Shown: positions 9,305 to 17,656 of the stretch, piece by piece | Layout: every line of letters begins with the position of its first letter | How positions within the stretch are numbered: the first letter of the stretch is position 1 | NCBI GenBank assembly: GCA_016719055.1 | Contig: JADKAW010000038.1 | Coordinates: forward strand, 248,001-312,000 | DNA: 64,000 bases | Source of the DNA: Candidatus Rhodoferax mariagerensis | GTDB lineage: Bacteria; Pseudomonadota; Gammaproteobacteria; Burkholderiales; Burkholderiaceae_C | Direction: 5' to 3' | Program-made: the position numbers and the translations under genes | The notes under the pieces: model-generated | Databases searched by the model: none | Seen by the model: the letters and a program-made list of their open reading frames with translations, nothing else | What the model was told of the DNA's origin: nothing

Positions 9305-9349
9305 TTGATAGTTAATAACGCTTTACCTAAAAGGGCTAGAGGCCAAAAG
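9304..9349 (+). repeat. Interspersed repeat copy upstream of ogt
   Basis: ATTGATAGTTAATAACGC, then TTTACCTAAAAGGGCTAGAGG and CCAAAA match the window's interspersed repeat. It fills the whole gap between the AlkA fusion and ogt, so it may carry or displace the ribosome-binding context of ogt. Confidence 0.7.
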
Positions 9350-9351
9350 TC

Positions 9352-9846
9352 ATGAAGATTCCAGACCATACCGTGCAAACCACCTACGCCAGCCCGCTGG
9401 GCCCCATGACACTGGCGGCCACCGACCGGGCACTGGTAGGCGCCTGGTTTACCGACGAGGCGCATTTGCCCGACCTGACAGTTTGCCAGCAACAAGCCCA
9501 TCACCCACTGTTGCAGAGGGCAGCCAAACAGCTAGACGAATACTTTGCGGGGCGCCGAAACCGGTTTGATTTGCCGCTGAACCTGGGCACCGGAACCCCA
9601 TTTCAAAACGTGGTGTGGCAGGCGCTGCGGGCCATTGACTTTGGCACCACCTGCACCTATGGCTTTGTCAGTGCACAAATTGGCAGACCCAAGGCGATGC
9701 GCGCTGTGGGTGCTGCCATTGGCCGCAACCCTTTGAGCATCATCGTGCCCTGCCACCGTGTGATTGGCGCTGGCGGCGGTCTGACCGGCTACGCTGGCGG
9801 TCTGCACCGCAAAACTGCGCTACTGCAACTTGAAGGAGTTCTTTGA
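9352..9846 (+). CDS. ogt: Methylated-DNA--protein-cysteine S-methyltransferase
   Basis: A suicide repair enzyme that removes O6-alkyl groups from guanine onto its own cysteine. The 164 residues include the conserved segment GTPFQNVVWQAL, the HTH recognition region PKAMRAVGAAIGRNP and the active-site motif IIVPCHRVIG with the acceptor Cys, followed by GYAGGLHRKTALLQLEG. It is directly downstream of the Ada-AlkA fusion and overlaps the start of the EamA gene (TTGA), so all three may be one transcript. Confidence 0.95.
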   Translation: MKIPDHTVQTTYASPLGPMTLAATDRALVGAWFTDEAHLPDLTVCQQQAHHPLLQRAAKQLDEYFAGRRNRFDLPLNLGTGTPFQNVVWQALRAIDFGTTCTYGFVSAQIGRPKAMRAVGAAIGRNPLSIIVPCHRVIGAGGGLTGYAGGLHRKTALLQLEGVL

Positions 9847-10742
9847 AATCCACCGCCGCGCACAAACCCTGGCTTGCCGAGTTCATCCTGCTGTCGGCGC
9901 TGTGGGGCGCGTCGTTTTTGTTCACCCGCCTGAGCGCTGCCGAATTTGGCCCGCTGCCCACGGCGGGTGTGCGGGTAATCATTGCCGCCTTGTTTCTGCT
10001 GCCGTTGCTGCTGGCGCGGGACTTGTGGCCTGAGTTAAAGCGCCAGCGCAACAAGCTGCTGTTGCTGGGCATGTTCAATTCTGGCATTCCCTTTGCCTGC
10101 TTCGCGTTTGCCCTGTTGTCGATCAGCACCGGTTTGTCTTCCCTGATCAATGCCACAGTGCCGCTGTTTGGCGCGGTGGTGGCCTGGATCTGGCTAAAAG
10201 ACCGGCCGCATGGCCTCAAAATTTTGGGCCTGCTGATCGGTTTTGTCGGAGTGGCGATGCTGGCCTGGGGAAAAGCCAGTTTCAAGCCTGATGCCAGCGG
10301 ACTGTCGAGCGGCTGGGCCGTGCTGGCCTGCCTGTTGGCCTGCCTGTGTTATGGCCTGTCAGCCAGTTTTACGCGGCGCTACCTCAGCGGTGTGCCCTCG
10401 CTGGTGATTGCCACCGGCAGCCAGATCGGTGCTGCCATCGGGCTATGTCTGCCTACCTTGTGGCTTTGGCCGGCCAAAATGCCCAGCGCCACCGCCTGGC
10501 TGGCGCTGCTGGCGGTGGGGGTGCTGTGCACCGGCATTGCTTATGTGCTGTATTTCCGCCTGATTGAAAAAATTGGCGCGGCCGGATCACTGACCGTGAC
10601 CTTTCTGATTCCGGTGTTTGCTGTCTTTTACGGCGCTATTTTTCTGGGCGAATCGGTCACACCCTGGATGCTGGTGTGTGGCAGCATCATATTTCTGGGT
10701 ACCGCCCTGTCGGTCGATTTATTCAAGCTGCGTCGTCACTGA
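9843..10742 (+). CDS. EamA/DMT-superfamily transporter
   Basis: An inner-membrane permease of 299 residues with about ten hydrophobic helices in two EamA repeats, starting WLAEFILLSALWGASFLFTRL and ending in the second-repeat signature AVFYGAIFLGESVTPWMLVG-like region. The start is TTG at 9843 with GAAGGAG upstream; the same bases contain the ogt stop, so translation is probably coupled. Such carriers export metabolites or amino acids; the substrate is not predictable. A loose GC pairing followed by CTTTTT near 10770-10800 may end the transcript. Confidence 0.9.
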   Translation: MKSTAAHKPWLAEFILLSALWGASFLFTRLSAAEFGPLPTAGVRVIIAALFLLPLLLARDLWPELKRQRNKLLLLGMFNSGIPFACFAFALLSISTGLSSLINATVPLFGAVVAWIWLKDRPHGLKILGLLIGFVGVAMLAWGKASFKPDASGLSSGWAVLACLLACLCYGLSASFTRRYLSGVPSLVIATGSQIGAAIGLCLPTLWLWPAKMPSATAWLALLAVGVLCTGIAYVLYFRLIEKIGAAGSLTVTFLIPVFAVFYGAIFLGESVTPWMLVCGSIIFLGTALSVDLFKLRRH

Positions 10743-10886
10743 GCGGATCAATCCAAGCTGCGACGTCAACCCCGTAAATGCCCGATTTTTGTGGGGCTTT
10801 TTGCAGCATCGCGCTGCGCTGTTCTGTGCATACTGTCTTCAATACCCGCCAAACATGTGCCGCCCATCAGCAAGGAGTTTGTCATC

Positions 10887-11171
10887 ATGACCACCTGTTC
10901 GCAACTTGCATCCCCGGTTTATTCAAGCACCCCAGTCGTCGATGACGACGCGCTGCTGCTGGAAGAGGTTGACTTCAAGTGGCTGATGGCAGGCCTGGGC
11001 TGGTGGGTCAACGCCGAGCGTCTGCACACCGATGCCAGCTATGCTACCCACCTGCTGGCGCTGGCGCAGGCCAGCGGTTCAGGAGCGGTCTGTGATTGCG
11101 CGGCGCAATTGCTGGCGCAAAGTTGTGGGCACCCTCACTTGGCATCCTGCTGCTCGGTGTCAACACATTAA
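10887..11171 (+). CDS. Small hypothetical protein with Cys-rich C-terminus
   Basis: A 94-residue protein not recognised by name. It begins MTTCSQLASPVYSS at an ATG with a good AAGGAG site 9 bp upstream, which is why this start is preferred over an in-frame opening at 10791. The middle (EEVDFKWLMAGLGWWVNAE) looks helical and is followed by an acidic/His-containing helix. The end holds several Cys and His (VCDCAAQLL, then SCGHPHLASCC), possibly a metal site. It faces dnaQ convergently. The good ribosome site and coding-like composition support it as real. Confidence 0.6.
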   Translation: MTTCSQLASPVYSSTPVVDDDALLLEEVDFKWLMAGLGWWVNAERLHTDASYATHLLALAQASGSGAVCDCAAQLLAQSCGHPHLASCCSVSTH

Positions 11172-11248
11172 ATGCCAGGCTTGGCTGCGACGTCTGCCAA
11201 GCCCACAGCGCATGGCATGACCGCAAGGGGCTTCAGCTAACTTCTGTC

Positions 11249-11965
11249 TTACGCGGCCAGCGATTCGAGCTTGCGCCAGACGGTTTTTCCCGCACTGGAC
11301 TTGTCGATCTGCTTGAGCACGTCTTCATGGGCCGCTGATTCCTGCTCGCTGGCCAGCAACACTGGCAGCTTGAAGCCTGTCAAATCCATGATGACCGCTG
11401 CATGGCCCGGATGGCTGTTGGCTGCGCTGTCATCCATCAGCAGGGCGTCCTGACCCCGCGTCAGGTTGATGAACACGTCGGCCAGCAGTTCGGCGTCTAG
11501 CAAAGCACCGTGCAGGGCGCGGCCCGAGTTGTCCACTTCAAGCCGGTCACACAGGGCATCGAGCGAATTGCGCTTGCCCGGAAACATCTCTTTGGCCATG
11601 ACCAGCGTGTCGATTACGTTGGCCACGACGCTTTTCAGGGCTGGCTGGCCAATCAGCGCCAGTTCCATGTTCAGAAAACCCAGGTCAAACGGTGCGTTGT
11701 GAATCACCAGCTCGGCATCTTTCAGGTAGTCGAGCAGCTCGGAGACCACCGCCTCAAATTTGGGCTTGCCTTTCAGAAACTCGCTGGTGATGCCGTGGAC
11801 CTTGAGCGCTTCCTCGTGGCTGTCGCGCCCGGGGTTCAGGTAAAAGTGACGGTTGTTGCCGGTGAGCTTGCGGTTGACCAGTTCAACACAGCCAATCTCA
11901 ATTACCCGGTCGCCGTTGTCTGCCGACAGGCCGGTGGTTTCGGTATCGAGAAAAATTTGTCGCAT
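11249..11965 (-). CDS. dnaQ: DNA polymerase III epsilon subunit (proofreading 3'-5' exonuclease)
   Basis: The 238-residue epsilon subunit proofreads within the replicative polymerase core. The DnaQ exonuclease motifs are present: Exo I MRQIFLDTETTGLS with the metal-binding Asp and Glu, Exo II around VIHNAPFDLGFLN, and Exo III HGALLDAELLADVF. A C-terminal tail would bind the alpha subunit. The start ATG is at 11965 and the gene stands alone downstream of the ISC operon on the same strand. Confidence 0.95.
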   Translation of the reverse strand: MRQIFLDTETTGLSADNGDRVIEIGCVELVNRKLTGNNRHFYLNPGRDSHEEALKVHGITSEFLKGKPKFEAVVSELLDYLKDAELVIHNAPFDLGFLNMELALIGQPALKSVVANVIDTLVMAKEMFPGKRNSLDALCDRLEVDNSGRALHGALLDAELLADVFINLTRGQDALLMDDSAANSHPGHAAVIMDLTGFKLPVLLASEQESAAHEDVLKQIDKSSAGKTVWRKLESLAA

Positions 11966-12034
11966 GATGGTTTAGCTATTTGAATATTTTCAGCTGACCC
12001 GCAAAAACCGTGGCAGACCAGGTTTCTCGCCGGC

Positions 12035-12373
12035 TCAGTGGTTTTCTTTGGCGTGGTTGATGGAGTATTTGGGGATCTCAATGACCAGGCTTGTTTGCGC
12101 CAAAATGGCCTGACAACTCAAGCGCGAGTTGGGCTGCAGGCCCCAGGCACGGTCAAGCAGGTCATCCTCTTCTTCTTCAGACGGGTTGAGCGACGCCAAC
12201 CCCTCGCGCACGATGACATGGCAGGTGGTGCAGGCGCAGCTCATGTCGCAAGCGTGCTCGATGTTGATGTGCTCATCGAGCAGCGCCTCGCAAATCGAGG
12301 TGCCCGCCGGTGCCGAGATTTCAGCGCCATTGGGGCAATATTCAGCGTGTGGCAGTATTTTGATGATGGGCAT
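12035..12373 (-). CDS. fdx: ISC system [2Fe-2S] ferredoxin
   Basis: A 112-residue adrenodoxin-type ferredoxin that donates electrons for Fe-S cluster assembly. Cluster ligands are in HACDMSCACTTCHVIV (Cys-x5-Cys-x2-Cys) and the later SRLSCQAIL. The segment EEDDLLDRAWGL is typical of ISC ferredoxins. It is the last gene of the iscRSUA-hscBA-fdx operon, 13 bp after hscA. Confidence 0.96.
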   Translation of the reverse strand: MPIIKILPHAEYCPNGAEISAPAGTSICEALLDEHINIEHACDMSCACTTCHVIVREGLASLNPSEEEEDDLLDRAWGLQPNSRLSCQAILAQTSLVIEIPKYSINHAKENH

Positions 12374-12386
12374 GGCAATGTAGAAG

Positions 12387-14252
12387 TTAAAGCGATTGGA
12401 TGTTTTTGCCTGACAGCGCCTTTTGTATGCCCCGGTTCATGCGCAAAGCGGCAAAGGCCTCGGTGCCGTTGGCCAGCGCTTTGGTCACTGCCTCAATGGC
12501 AGCGGCATCGGCCAGGTTTTTGGCGGCCTGGGTGGCTTGCATCAGCTGATCAACCTCGTCACGCTGCTCGTCACTGAGTAAATCGCCGTCCGCCATCAAG
12601 GCGCTTTGGGTGGCAAGCACCATACGGTCGGCATCCACCCGAGCTTCGGTCACGGCGCGGGCCAGCATGTCGGCCTCAGCGGTGGCAAAACTCTCCGCCA
12701 GCATGCGGGCCACCTGGTCATCCGCCAGGCCGTACGAGGGTTTGACGGCAATACGCGCCTCCACGCCACTGCCCTGCTCCAGGGCTGAAACGCTCAGCAA
12801 GCCATCAGCATCCACCGTAAACGTGACCCGAATACGCGCTGCACCGGCTGCCATGGGCGGGATGCCTCGCAACTCAAAACGCGCCAGGCTGCGGCAATCC
12901 GCCACCAGGTCGCGCTCACCTTGCACCACATGCAAGGCCAGCGCGGTCTGGCCGTCAATATAGGTGGTGAAGTCTTGTGCCTTGGCGGTGGGGATGGTCT
13001 CGTTGCGCAGCACAATGCGCTCAACCAGGCCGCCCATGGTCTCAACACCCAGGGACAGCGGAATCACGTCCAGCAGCAACAGGTCGCCACCGGGGTTGTT
13101 GCCCGCGAGTTGATTGGCCTGGATGGCAGCGCCCAGCGCCACCACCTCGTCGGGGTTGAGGTTGTTCAACGGTGTCTGGCCAAAATAGTCACCCACCGCC
13201 TTTTGAATCTGCGGCATGCGGGTAGAGCCGCCGACCATCACCACCCCCTTGACGTCTTCAACACTCAATGATGCATCGCGCAAGGCTTTTTTCACCGCTG
13301 TCAGGGTGCGCGCAGTCAGGGGCTGGGTGGCATGGTCAAAGTCTGAACGCTTAACATCAAAAGTGATGCTAGCCCCCGTCATTGTTGCGCTAAAAGCTAC
13401 TGAATCTATCGCAGACAAGGCTTCTTTGCATTGGCGCGCCGCCGCTTTCAGGGCGGCCTTGTCAATCGGACTGGCGCTGTCCATCGACCCCTGGCCGGTC
13501 TGCGCCAAGACCCAATCTGCCAGCGCATGGTCGTAGTCATCACCGCCCAGAGCCGAGTCGCCGCCGGTGGCCACCACCTCAAACACGCCCTGGGTCAGAC
13601 GCAGAATGGAGATGTCAAAGGTGCCACCGCCCAGATCGTAAATGGCATACACGCCTTCAGCCGCGTTGTCCAGCCCGTAGGCGATGGCCGCAGCCGTGGG
13701 CTCGTTGATCAGGCGCAATACGGTCAAACCGGCCAGTTGGGCCGCATCTTTGGTAGCCTGGCGCTGGGCATCGTCAAAATACGCCGGCACGGTGATCACG
13801 GCCCCGTAAAGGTCTTCATCAAAAGTGTCTTCAGCCCGGTAACGCAAGGTGGCCAGAATATCCGCACTGACCTCCACCGGCGACTTTTCACCTTGCACCG
13901 TCTGCAGGCCCAGCATGCCGGGGTGGTCGACAAACTGGTAAGGCAGTTTGCCCACCAGCGCCACATCGTTCAGGCAGCGCCCCATGAAACGCTTGACCGA
14001 GGCAATGGTGTTTTCGGGGTCACCCACGCCGGTTTCAAGGGCCTGAAAACCAACATGCCGGCCACCGCCGGTCAGGTATCGCACCACCGACGGCAAGATC
14101 ACCCGTCCCTGCGCATCCGGCAGACACTCGCTCACGCCGTTGCGAACCGCTGCCACCAGTGAATGGGTGGTACCCAGGTCAATCCCCACGGCAATGCGTC
14201 GCTGATGGGGGTTGGGCGACTGGCCGGGTTCGGAAATTTGGAGTAAAGCCAT
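12387..14252 (-). CDS. hscA: Fe-S cluster assembly chaperone HscA (Hsp70 family)
   Basis: A specialised Hsp70 that, with HscB, releases the cluster from IscU using ATP. The ATPase domain starts RIAVGIDLGTTHSLVAAVRNG, and carries INEPTAAAIAYGLDN, YDLGGGTFDISIL and VMVGGSTRMPQI. A substrate-binding domain (LGVETMGGLVERIVLRN) and a helical lid follow. An in-frame TTG at 14267 overlaps the hscB stop, but ATG 14252 (MALLQISEPGQ) is preferred. A copy of the interspersed repeat at about 13368-13410 encodes residues around DSVAFSATMTGASITFDV. Confidence 0.96.
   Translation of the reverse strand: MALLQISEPGQSPNPHQRRIAVGIDLGTTHSLVAAVRNGVSECLPDAQGRVILPSVVRYLTGGGRHVGFQALETGVGDPENTIASVKRFMGRCLNDVALVGKLPYQFVDHPGMLGLQTVQGEKSPVEVSADILATLRYRAEDTFDEDLYGAVITVPAYFDDAQRQATKDAAQLAGLTVLRLINEPTAAAIAYGLDNAAEGVYAIYDLGGGTFDISILRLTQGVFEVVATGGDSALGGDDYDHALADWVLAQTGQGSMDSASPIDKAALKAAARQCKEALSAIDSVAFSATMTGASITFDVKRSDFDHATQPLTARTLTAVKKALRDASLSVEDVKGVVMVGGSTRMPQIQKAVGDYFGQTPLNNLNPDEVVALGAAIQANQLAGNNPGGDLLLLDVIPLSLGVETMGGLVERIVLRNETIPTAKAQDFTTYIDGQTALALHVVQGERDLVADCRSLARFELRGIPPMAAGAARIRVTFTVDADGLLSVSALEQGSGVEARIAVKPSYGLADDQVARMLAESFATAEADMLARAVTEARVDADRMVLATQSALMADGDLLSDEQRDEVDQLMQATQAAKNLADAAAIEAVTKALANGTEAFAALRMNRGIQKALSGKNIQSL
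13368..13410 (-). repeat. Degenerate interspersed repeat inside hscA
   Basis: On the minus strand GATAGATTCAGTAGC, TTTTAGCGCAACAATG and ACGGGGGCTAGC match the left and central parts of the window's interspersed element. It is in frame within the ATPase-domain coding region of hscA. Confidence 0.5.
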
Positions 14253-14263
14253 GATGAGAAGGG

Positions 14264-14782
14264 TCAAGATTCAAGTTGGTCCAGGCGGCTATCAACGTCA
14301 CGCGCAAAGCGCTCAATGAACATCAGGGCCCGAACCTGCCCGACCGCGTCTGGGTAAGCGCTTTGCTGATCAATCAATTGCTCTATTTTTTGAAGCACAT
14401 CACGCCCGGCCTGCTTGACCTGCAGGCGAATTTGCTCCAACGCATCAACACCTTTGGCGTCGTCCAGGTCTTCGCGCCACTGCATTTGCTGCATCAAGAA
14501 TGCTGGTGGCATGGCGGTGTTGTTGTCCGCGTTGACGGGAACGCCGTGCAACTCACACAGATAGGCGGCGCGTTTGAGCGGGTCTTTCAGGCGCTGATAA
14601 GCCTCGTTGATGCGCACCGACCACTGCATGGCGATACGCTGGGCGGCGCTGCCTTGGGCCGCAAATTTGTCAGGGTGAGCTTCGCGTTGCAGGTCTTTCC
14701 AGCGGCTGTCAAGCAGCGCTTTGTCCTGCGCAAACCGCTTTACCAGCCCAAACAGCTCGAAATCGTCAGACTGCAGATTCAC
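14264..14782 (-). CDS. hscB: Fe-S cluster assembly co-chaperone HscB
   Basis: A 172-residue J-protein that delivers IscU to HscA and stimulates its ATPase. The N-terminal J-domain contains the HPD-containing motif REAHPDKFAAQG and NEAYQRLKDPLKRAAYLCEL. The C-terminal helical domain binds IscU. It overlaps iscA by four bases upstream and directly abuts hscA. Confidence 0.95.
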   Translation of the reverse strand: MNLQSDDFELFGLVKRFAQDKALLDSRWKDLQREAHPDKFAAQGSAAQRIAMQWSVRINEAYQRLKDPLKRAAYLCELHGVPVNADNNTAMPPAFLMQQMQWREDLDDAKGVDALEQIRLQVKQAGRDVLQKIEQLIDQQSAYPDAVGQVRALMFIERFARDVDSRLDQLES

Positions 14783-15102
14783 ACGCGAAACGACTCACCG
14801 CAACCGCAGCGGTCCCGTTCTCTGGGGTTGTTGAACTTGAAGCCTTCGTTGAGGCCTTCTCGGACAAAGTCAAGTTCGGTGCCGTCCAGGTAGGCAAAGC
14901 TCTTGGGGTCGATCAATACCTTGACGCCATGGCCTTCAAACACCATGTCTTCCGGACCAATTTCATCGACATATTCCAGCTTGTACGCCAGCCCTGAGCA
15001 TCCGGTGGTTTTGACACCCAGTCGCACGCCAACGCCTTGACCCCGTTTGGTGAGGTAGCGGTTGACATGCCGGGCAGCGGCTTGAGTCAGCGTAACAGCC
15101 AT
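14779..15102 (-). CDS. iscA: Iron-sulfur cluster assembly protein IscA
   Basis: A 107-residue A-type carrier for Fe-S clusters. The three conserved cysteines are visible in KTTGCSGLAYKLEY and the C-terminal CGCGESFRV. It lies between iscU and hscB in the standard ISC order. In contrast, the DsrR protein encoded at 38900 has the same fold type but lacks these ligands. Confidence 0.96.
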   Translation of the reverse strand: MAVTLTQAAARHVNRYLTKRGQGVGVRLGVKTTGCSGLAYKLEYVDEIGPEDMVFEGHGVKVLIDPKSFAYLDGTELDFVREGLNEGFKFNNPRERDRCGCGESFRV

Positions 15103-15222
15103 GATAGATAAATGAATGGTGGGTCGGTGACCGACAAAACCAGCCCATTACGGCCGGGCTGTCAGGAAGATTGCTAACGTGAAATAACTTTCATGTCCGG
15201 GATTTGTCAGAGTCAATGAAAG

Positions 15223-15621
15223 TTAGTGAACCTGTGCTTCGGTGTGCTTTTGCCGGTAGTCGTTGACCGCTGCCTTGATGGCATCCTCGGCCAGAATTGA
15301 GCAATGAATTTTGACAGGTGGAAGAGCCAATTCTTCGGCAATTTCACTATTTTTCAGCGCCGCCGCCTGATCCAGCGTCTTGCCTTTCACCCATTCAGTG
15401 ACCAGCGAACTTGATGCAATGGCAGAGCCACAACCGTAGGTCTTGAAACGCGCGTCCTCAATCACCCCAGTTTCGGGGTTGACCCTGATCTGCAGCTTCA
15501 TCACATCGCCACAGGCCGGTGCGCCGACCATACCGGTGCCAACCGACTCATCGCCCTTGTCAAACGAGCCCACATTACGCGGGTTTTCGTAGTGATCCAC
15601 CACTTTTTCAGAATATGCCAT
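15223..15621 (-). CDS. iscU: Fe-S cluster scaffold protein IscU
   Basis: The 132-residue scaffold on which IscS builds clusters. Its three ligand cysteines are in GAPACGDVMKLQI, FKTYGCGSAIASSS and KIHCSILAEDA. The HscA recognition motif LPPVK is present. The start ATG is at 15621 and the gene follows iscS after a 130-bp spacer that holds a repeat element. Confidence 0.97.
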   Translation of the reverse strand: MAYSEKVVDHYENPRNVGSFDKGDESVGTGMVGAPACGDVMKLQIRVNPETGVIEDARFKTYGCGSAIASSSLVTEWVKGKTLDQAAALKNSEIAEELALPPVKIHCSILAEDAIKAAVNDYRQKHTEAQVH

Positions 15622-15670
15622 GATTACTCTCCTTCAAATAAGCCACAAAAATACTACTCCAAGCTAGAGA

Positions 15671-15741
15671 TGCCGTGGAACCGGCTTTGCCGGGCCACTG
15701 GCATCGCCCCCTTGAGGGGGAGGCGGCGACAGCCGACACAG
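15671..15741 (+). repeat. Comamonadaceae-type GC-rich hairpin repeat between iscS and iscU
   Basis: The sequence around GGCTTTGCCGGGCCACTGGC, GCCCCCTTGAGGGGGAGG and CGGCGACAGCCG contains nested inverted repeats (CCCCCT-TG-AGGGGG core). Elements with this CCCCCTTGAGGGGG core are very frequent in genomes of this family, from general knowledge. It lies in the transcribed iscS-iscU spacer and could tune relative expression. Confidence 0.55.
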
Positions 15742-15751
15742 GGGTGCAACT

Positions 15752-16972
15752 CTAGTGTGCCGCCCACTGAATCGTGGAGATATCAATGCCTTCTTTGTAC
15801 ATGTCCCAAAGCGGGCTAAGGTCACGCAGTTTGGCCACATTGAGCTTGATGGTGTCGATGGCGTAGTCGATTTCAGCCTCGGTGGTCCAGCGCCCGATCG
15901 TCATGCGCAGACTGCTGTGCGCCAGTTCGTCACTGCGGCCCAGAGCGCGCAGCACATAACTGGGCTCCAGACTGGCCGAGGTGCAGGCAGAGCCGCTTGA
16001 CACCGCCAGTCCCTTGATGCCCATGATGAGCGATTCGCCCTCCACATAGTTAAAGCTCATGTTCAGGTTGTGCGGCACTCGTTTGTCCAGGTGGCCGTTG
16101 ATGAACACCTGCTCGACGTCTTTAAGACCCTCTAACATACGGTCGTGCAAGGCACAAATCCGGATGTTTTCAGCCGCCATCTCGTCTTTGGCAATGGCAT
16201 AAGCCATCCCCATGCCAACAATCTGATGCGTTGGCAGCGTGCCCGAGCGCATGCCGCGCTCATGTCCGCCACCATGCATTTGGGCCTCCAGGCGAATGCG
16301 CGGCTTGCGGCGCACAAACAGCGCGCCAATGCCTTTGGGGCCATAGGTTTTGTGCGAGGTCAGGCTCATCAGATCCACCGGTAGCGTGGCCAGGTCAATA
16401 TCCACACGCCCGGTTGCCTGCGCCGCGTCCACATGAAACACCACGCCTTTGGCGCGGCAGATGACCCCCAGCGCGGCAATGTCCTGAATCACACCAATTT
16501 CGTTGTTGACAAACATCACACTGGCCAGGATGGTGTCGGGGCGAATCGCTGCCTTGAACACCTCCAGATTCACCAACCCGTCGGGCTGCACGTCAAGATA
16601 AGTCACCTCGAAACCCTGGCGCTCCAGCTCGCGGCAGGTGTCAAGCACCGCTTTGTGTTCGGTCTTGACGGTGATCAGGTGCTTGCCCTTGGACTGGTAA
16701 AAATGGGCCGCGCCCTTGATGGCCAGGTTGTTGGACTCCGTAGCACCAGAAGTCCAGACAATCTCGCGCGGGTCGGCACCAATCAGAGTCGCAACCTGGC
16801 CCCTGGCCTTTTCTACCGCGGCTTCAGCCTCCCAACCCCAGGCGTGGCTGCGCGAGGCCGGGTTGCCAAAATGCTGACGCAGCCAGGGAATCATGGCATC
16901 CACCACCCGGTCATCGCAGGGGTTGGTGGCGCTGTAGTCCATGTAAATCGGAAAATGGGGCGTGCTGTCCAT
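15752..16972 (-). CDS. iscS: Cysteine desulfurase IscS
   Basis: A PLP enzyme that takes sulfur from cysteine as a persulfide and feeds IscU and TusA-type carriers. The 406 residues begin at ATG 16972 (MDSTPHFPIYMDYSATNP). An open frame continues further upstream to 17188 but overlaps iscR and is not part of the gene. The PLP lysine is in SLTSHKTYGPKGIG, and the catalytic cysteine loop is GLAVSSGSACTSASLEPS. It is the second gene of the ISC operon. Confidence 0.97.
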   Translation of the reverse strand: MDSTPHFPIYMDYSATNPCDDRVVDAMIPWLRQHFGNPASRSHAWGWEAEAAVEKARGQVATLIGADPREIVWTSGATESNNLAIKGAAHFYQSKGKHLITVKTEHKAVLDTCRELERQGFEVTYLDVQPDGLVNLEVFKAAIRPDTILASVMFVNNEIGVIQDIAALGVICRAKGVVFHVDAAQATGRVDIDLATLPVDLMSLTSHKTYGPKGIGALFVRRKPRIRLEAQMHGGGHERGMRSGTLPTHQIVGMGMAYAIAKDEMAAENIRICALHDRMLEGLKDVEQVFINGHLDKRVPHNLNMSFNYVEGESLIMGIKGLAVSSGSACTSASLEPSYVLRALGRSDELAHSSLRMTIGRWTTEAEIDYAIDTIKLNVAKLRDLSPLWDMYKEGIDISTIQWAAH

Positions 16973-17006
16973 GGTGGTTTCTTGGATAAGTGAAGCGAGA
17001 TTCAAT

Positions 17007-17543
17007 TCACATTTTGGAATAAACATTGCCCAGCGCAAACACCGAGTTGGGCGCATTGACCCGAATCGGCTTGACCACCGGCGTGCTCGAGATGGCGCGC
17101 TTGAGCGCCGGCTTTTCCTCGGCCTGGAAGCCTTTGGCCAATTGTTCGTCCACCAACTTTTGCAGGCTGATGGATTCCAGGAACTCAACCATCTTGAAGT
17201 TCAGTGATGCCCAAAGGTCGTGTGTCATGCAGCGTGCACCTTCACCCAGGCAATTTTCCTTGCCACCACACTGGGTGGCGTCGATGGGCTCATCGACCGA
17301 GGTGATGATCTCGGCCACGGTGATGTCAGCGGGTGAGCGCGCCAGGGTGTAGCCGCCTCCGGGTCCACGAGTGGATTCCACCAGCGAATGGCGGCGCAGC
17401 TTGCCAAACAGTTGTTCTAAATAGGAAAGTGATATTTCCTGTCGCTGACTGATGGCAGCCAGTGTCACAGGTCCACAGGACTGGCGCAGCCCGAGGTCAA
17501 TCATCGCAGTAACAGCAAAACGGCCTTTGGTGGTGAGACGCAT
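17007..17543 (-). CDS. iscR: Rrf2 family Fe-S cluster regulator IscR
   Basis: A 178-residue transcription factor that senses cellular Fe-S supply and represses its own operon when it holds a [2Fe-2S] cluster. MRLTTKGRFAVTAMIDL is the canonical start, so the in-frame ATG six codons upstream is not chosen. The wing-HTH and the three cluster cysteines (TQCGGKENCLGEGARCMTHD, spaced C-x5-C-x5-C) are visible. A matching operator lies just upstream. Confidence 0.96.
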   Translation of the reverse strand: MRLTTKGRFAVTAMIDLGLRQSCGPVTLAAISQRQEISLSYLEQLFGKLRRHSLVESTRGPGGGYTLARSPADITVAEIITSVDEPIDATQCGGKENCLGEGARCMTHDLWASLNFKMVEFLESISLQKLVDEQLAKGFQAEEKPALKRAISSTPVVKPIRVNAPNSVFALGNVYSKM

Positions 17544-17588
17544 GAAATAGACTCCTGACATTCAGTTGATACGTTAGAAATTAAATGT

Positions 17589-17613
17589 GATGTTGACTAA
17601 CGCGCTCAAGTAT
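17589..17613 (-). promoter_or_regulatory. IscR type 1-like operator and isc promoter
   Basis: On the minus strand ATACTTGAGCGCGTTAGTCAAC shares both half sites (TTGA-like and AGTCAA) with the known type 1 IscR consensus; about 19 of 25 positions agree. A -35-like TTGAGC and a -10-like TTTAAT 18 bp further along overlap it, about 45 bp before the iscR start. This fits autorepression. The match is by eye. Confidence 0.65.
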
Positions 17614-17656
17614 AGCAAAGAAACCTAGCAATTTTGTCGGGTAAACCGCTTGGTCA

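Noticed and set aside
16973..17188. N-terminal extension of iscS by 72 codons
   Set aside because: The extension overlaps iscR in another frame and is not conserved; the normal start is at 16972.
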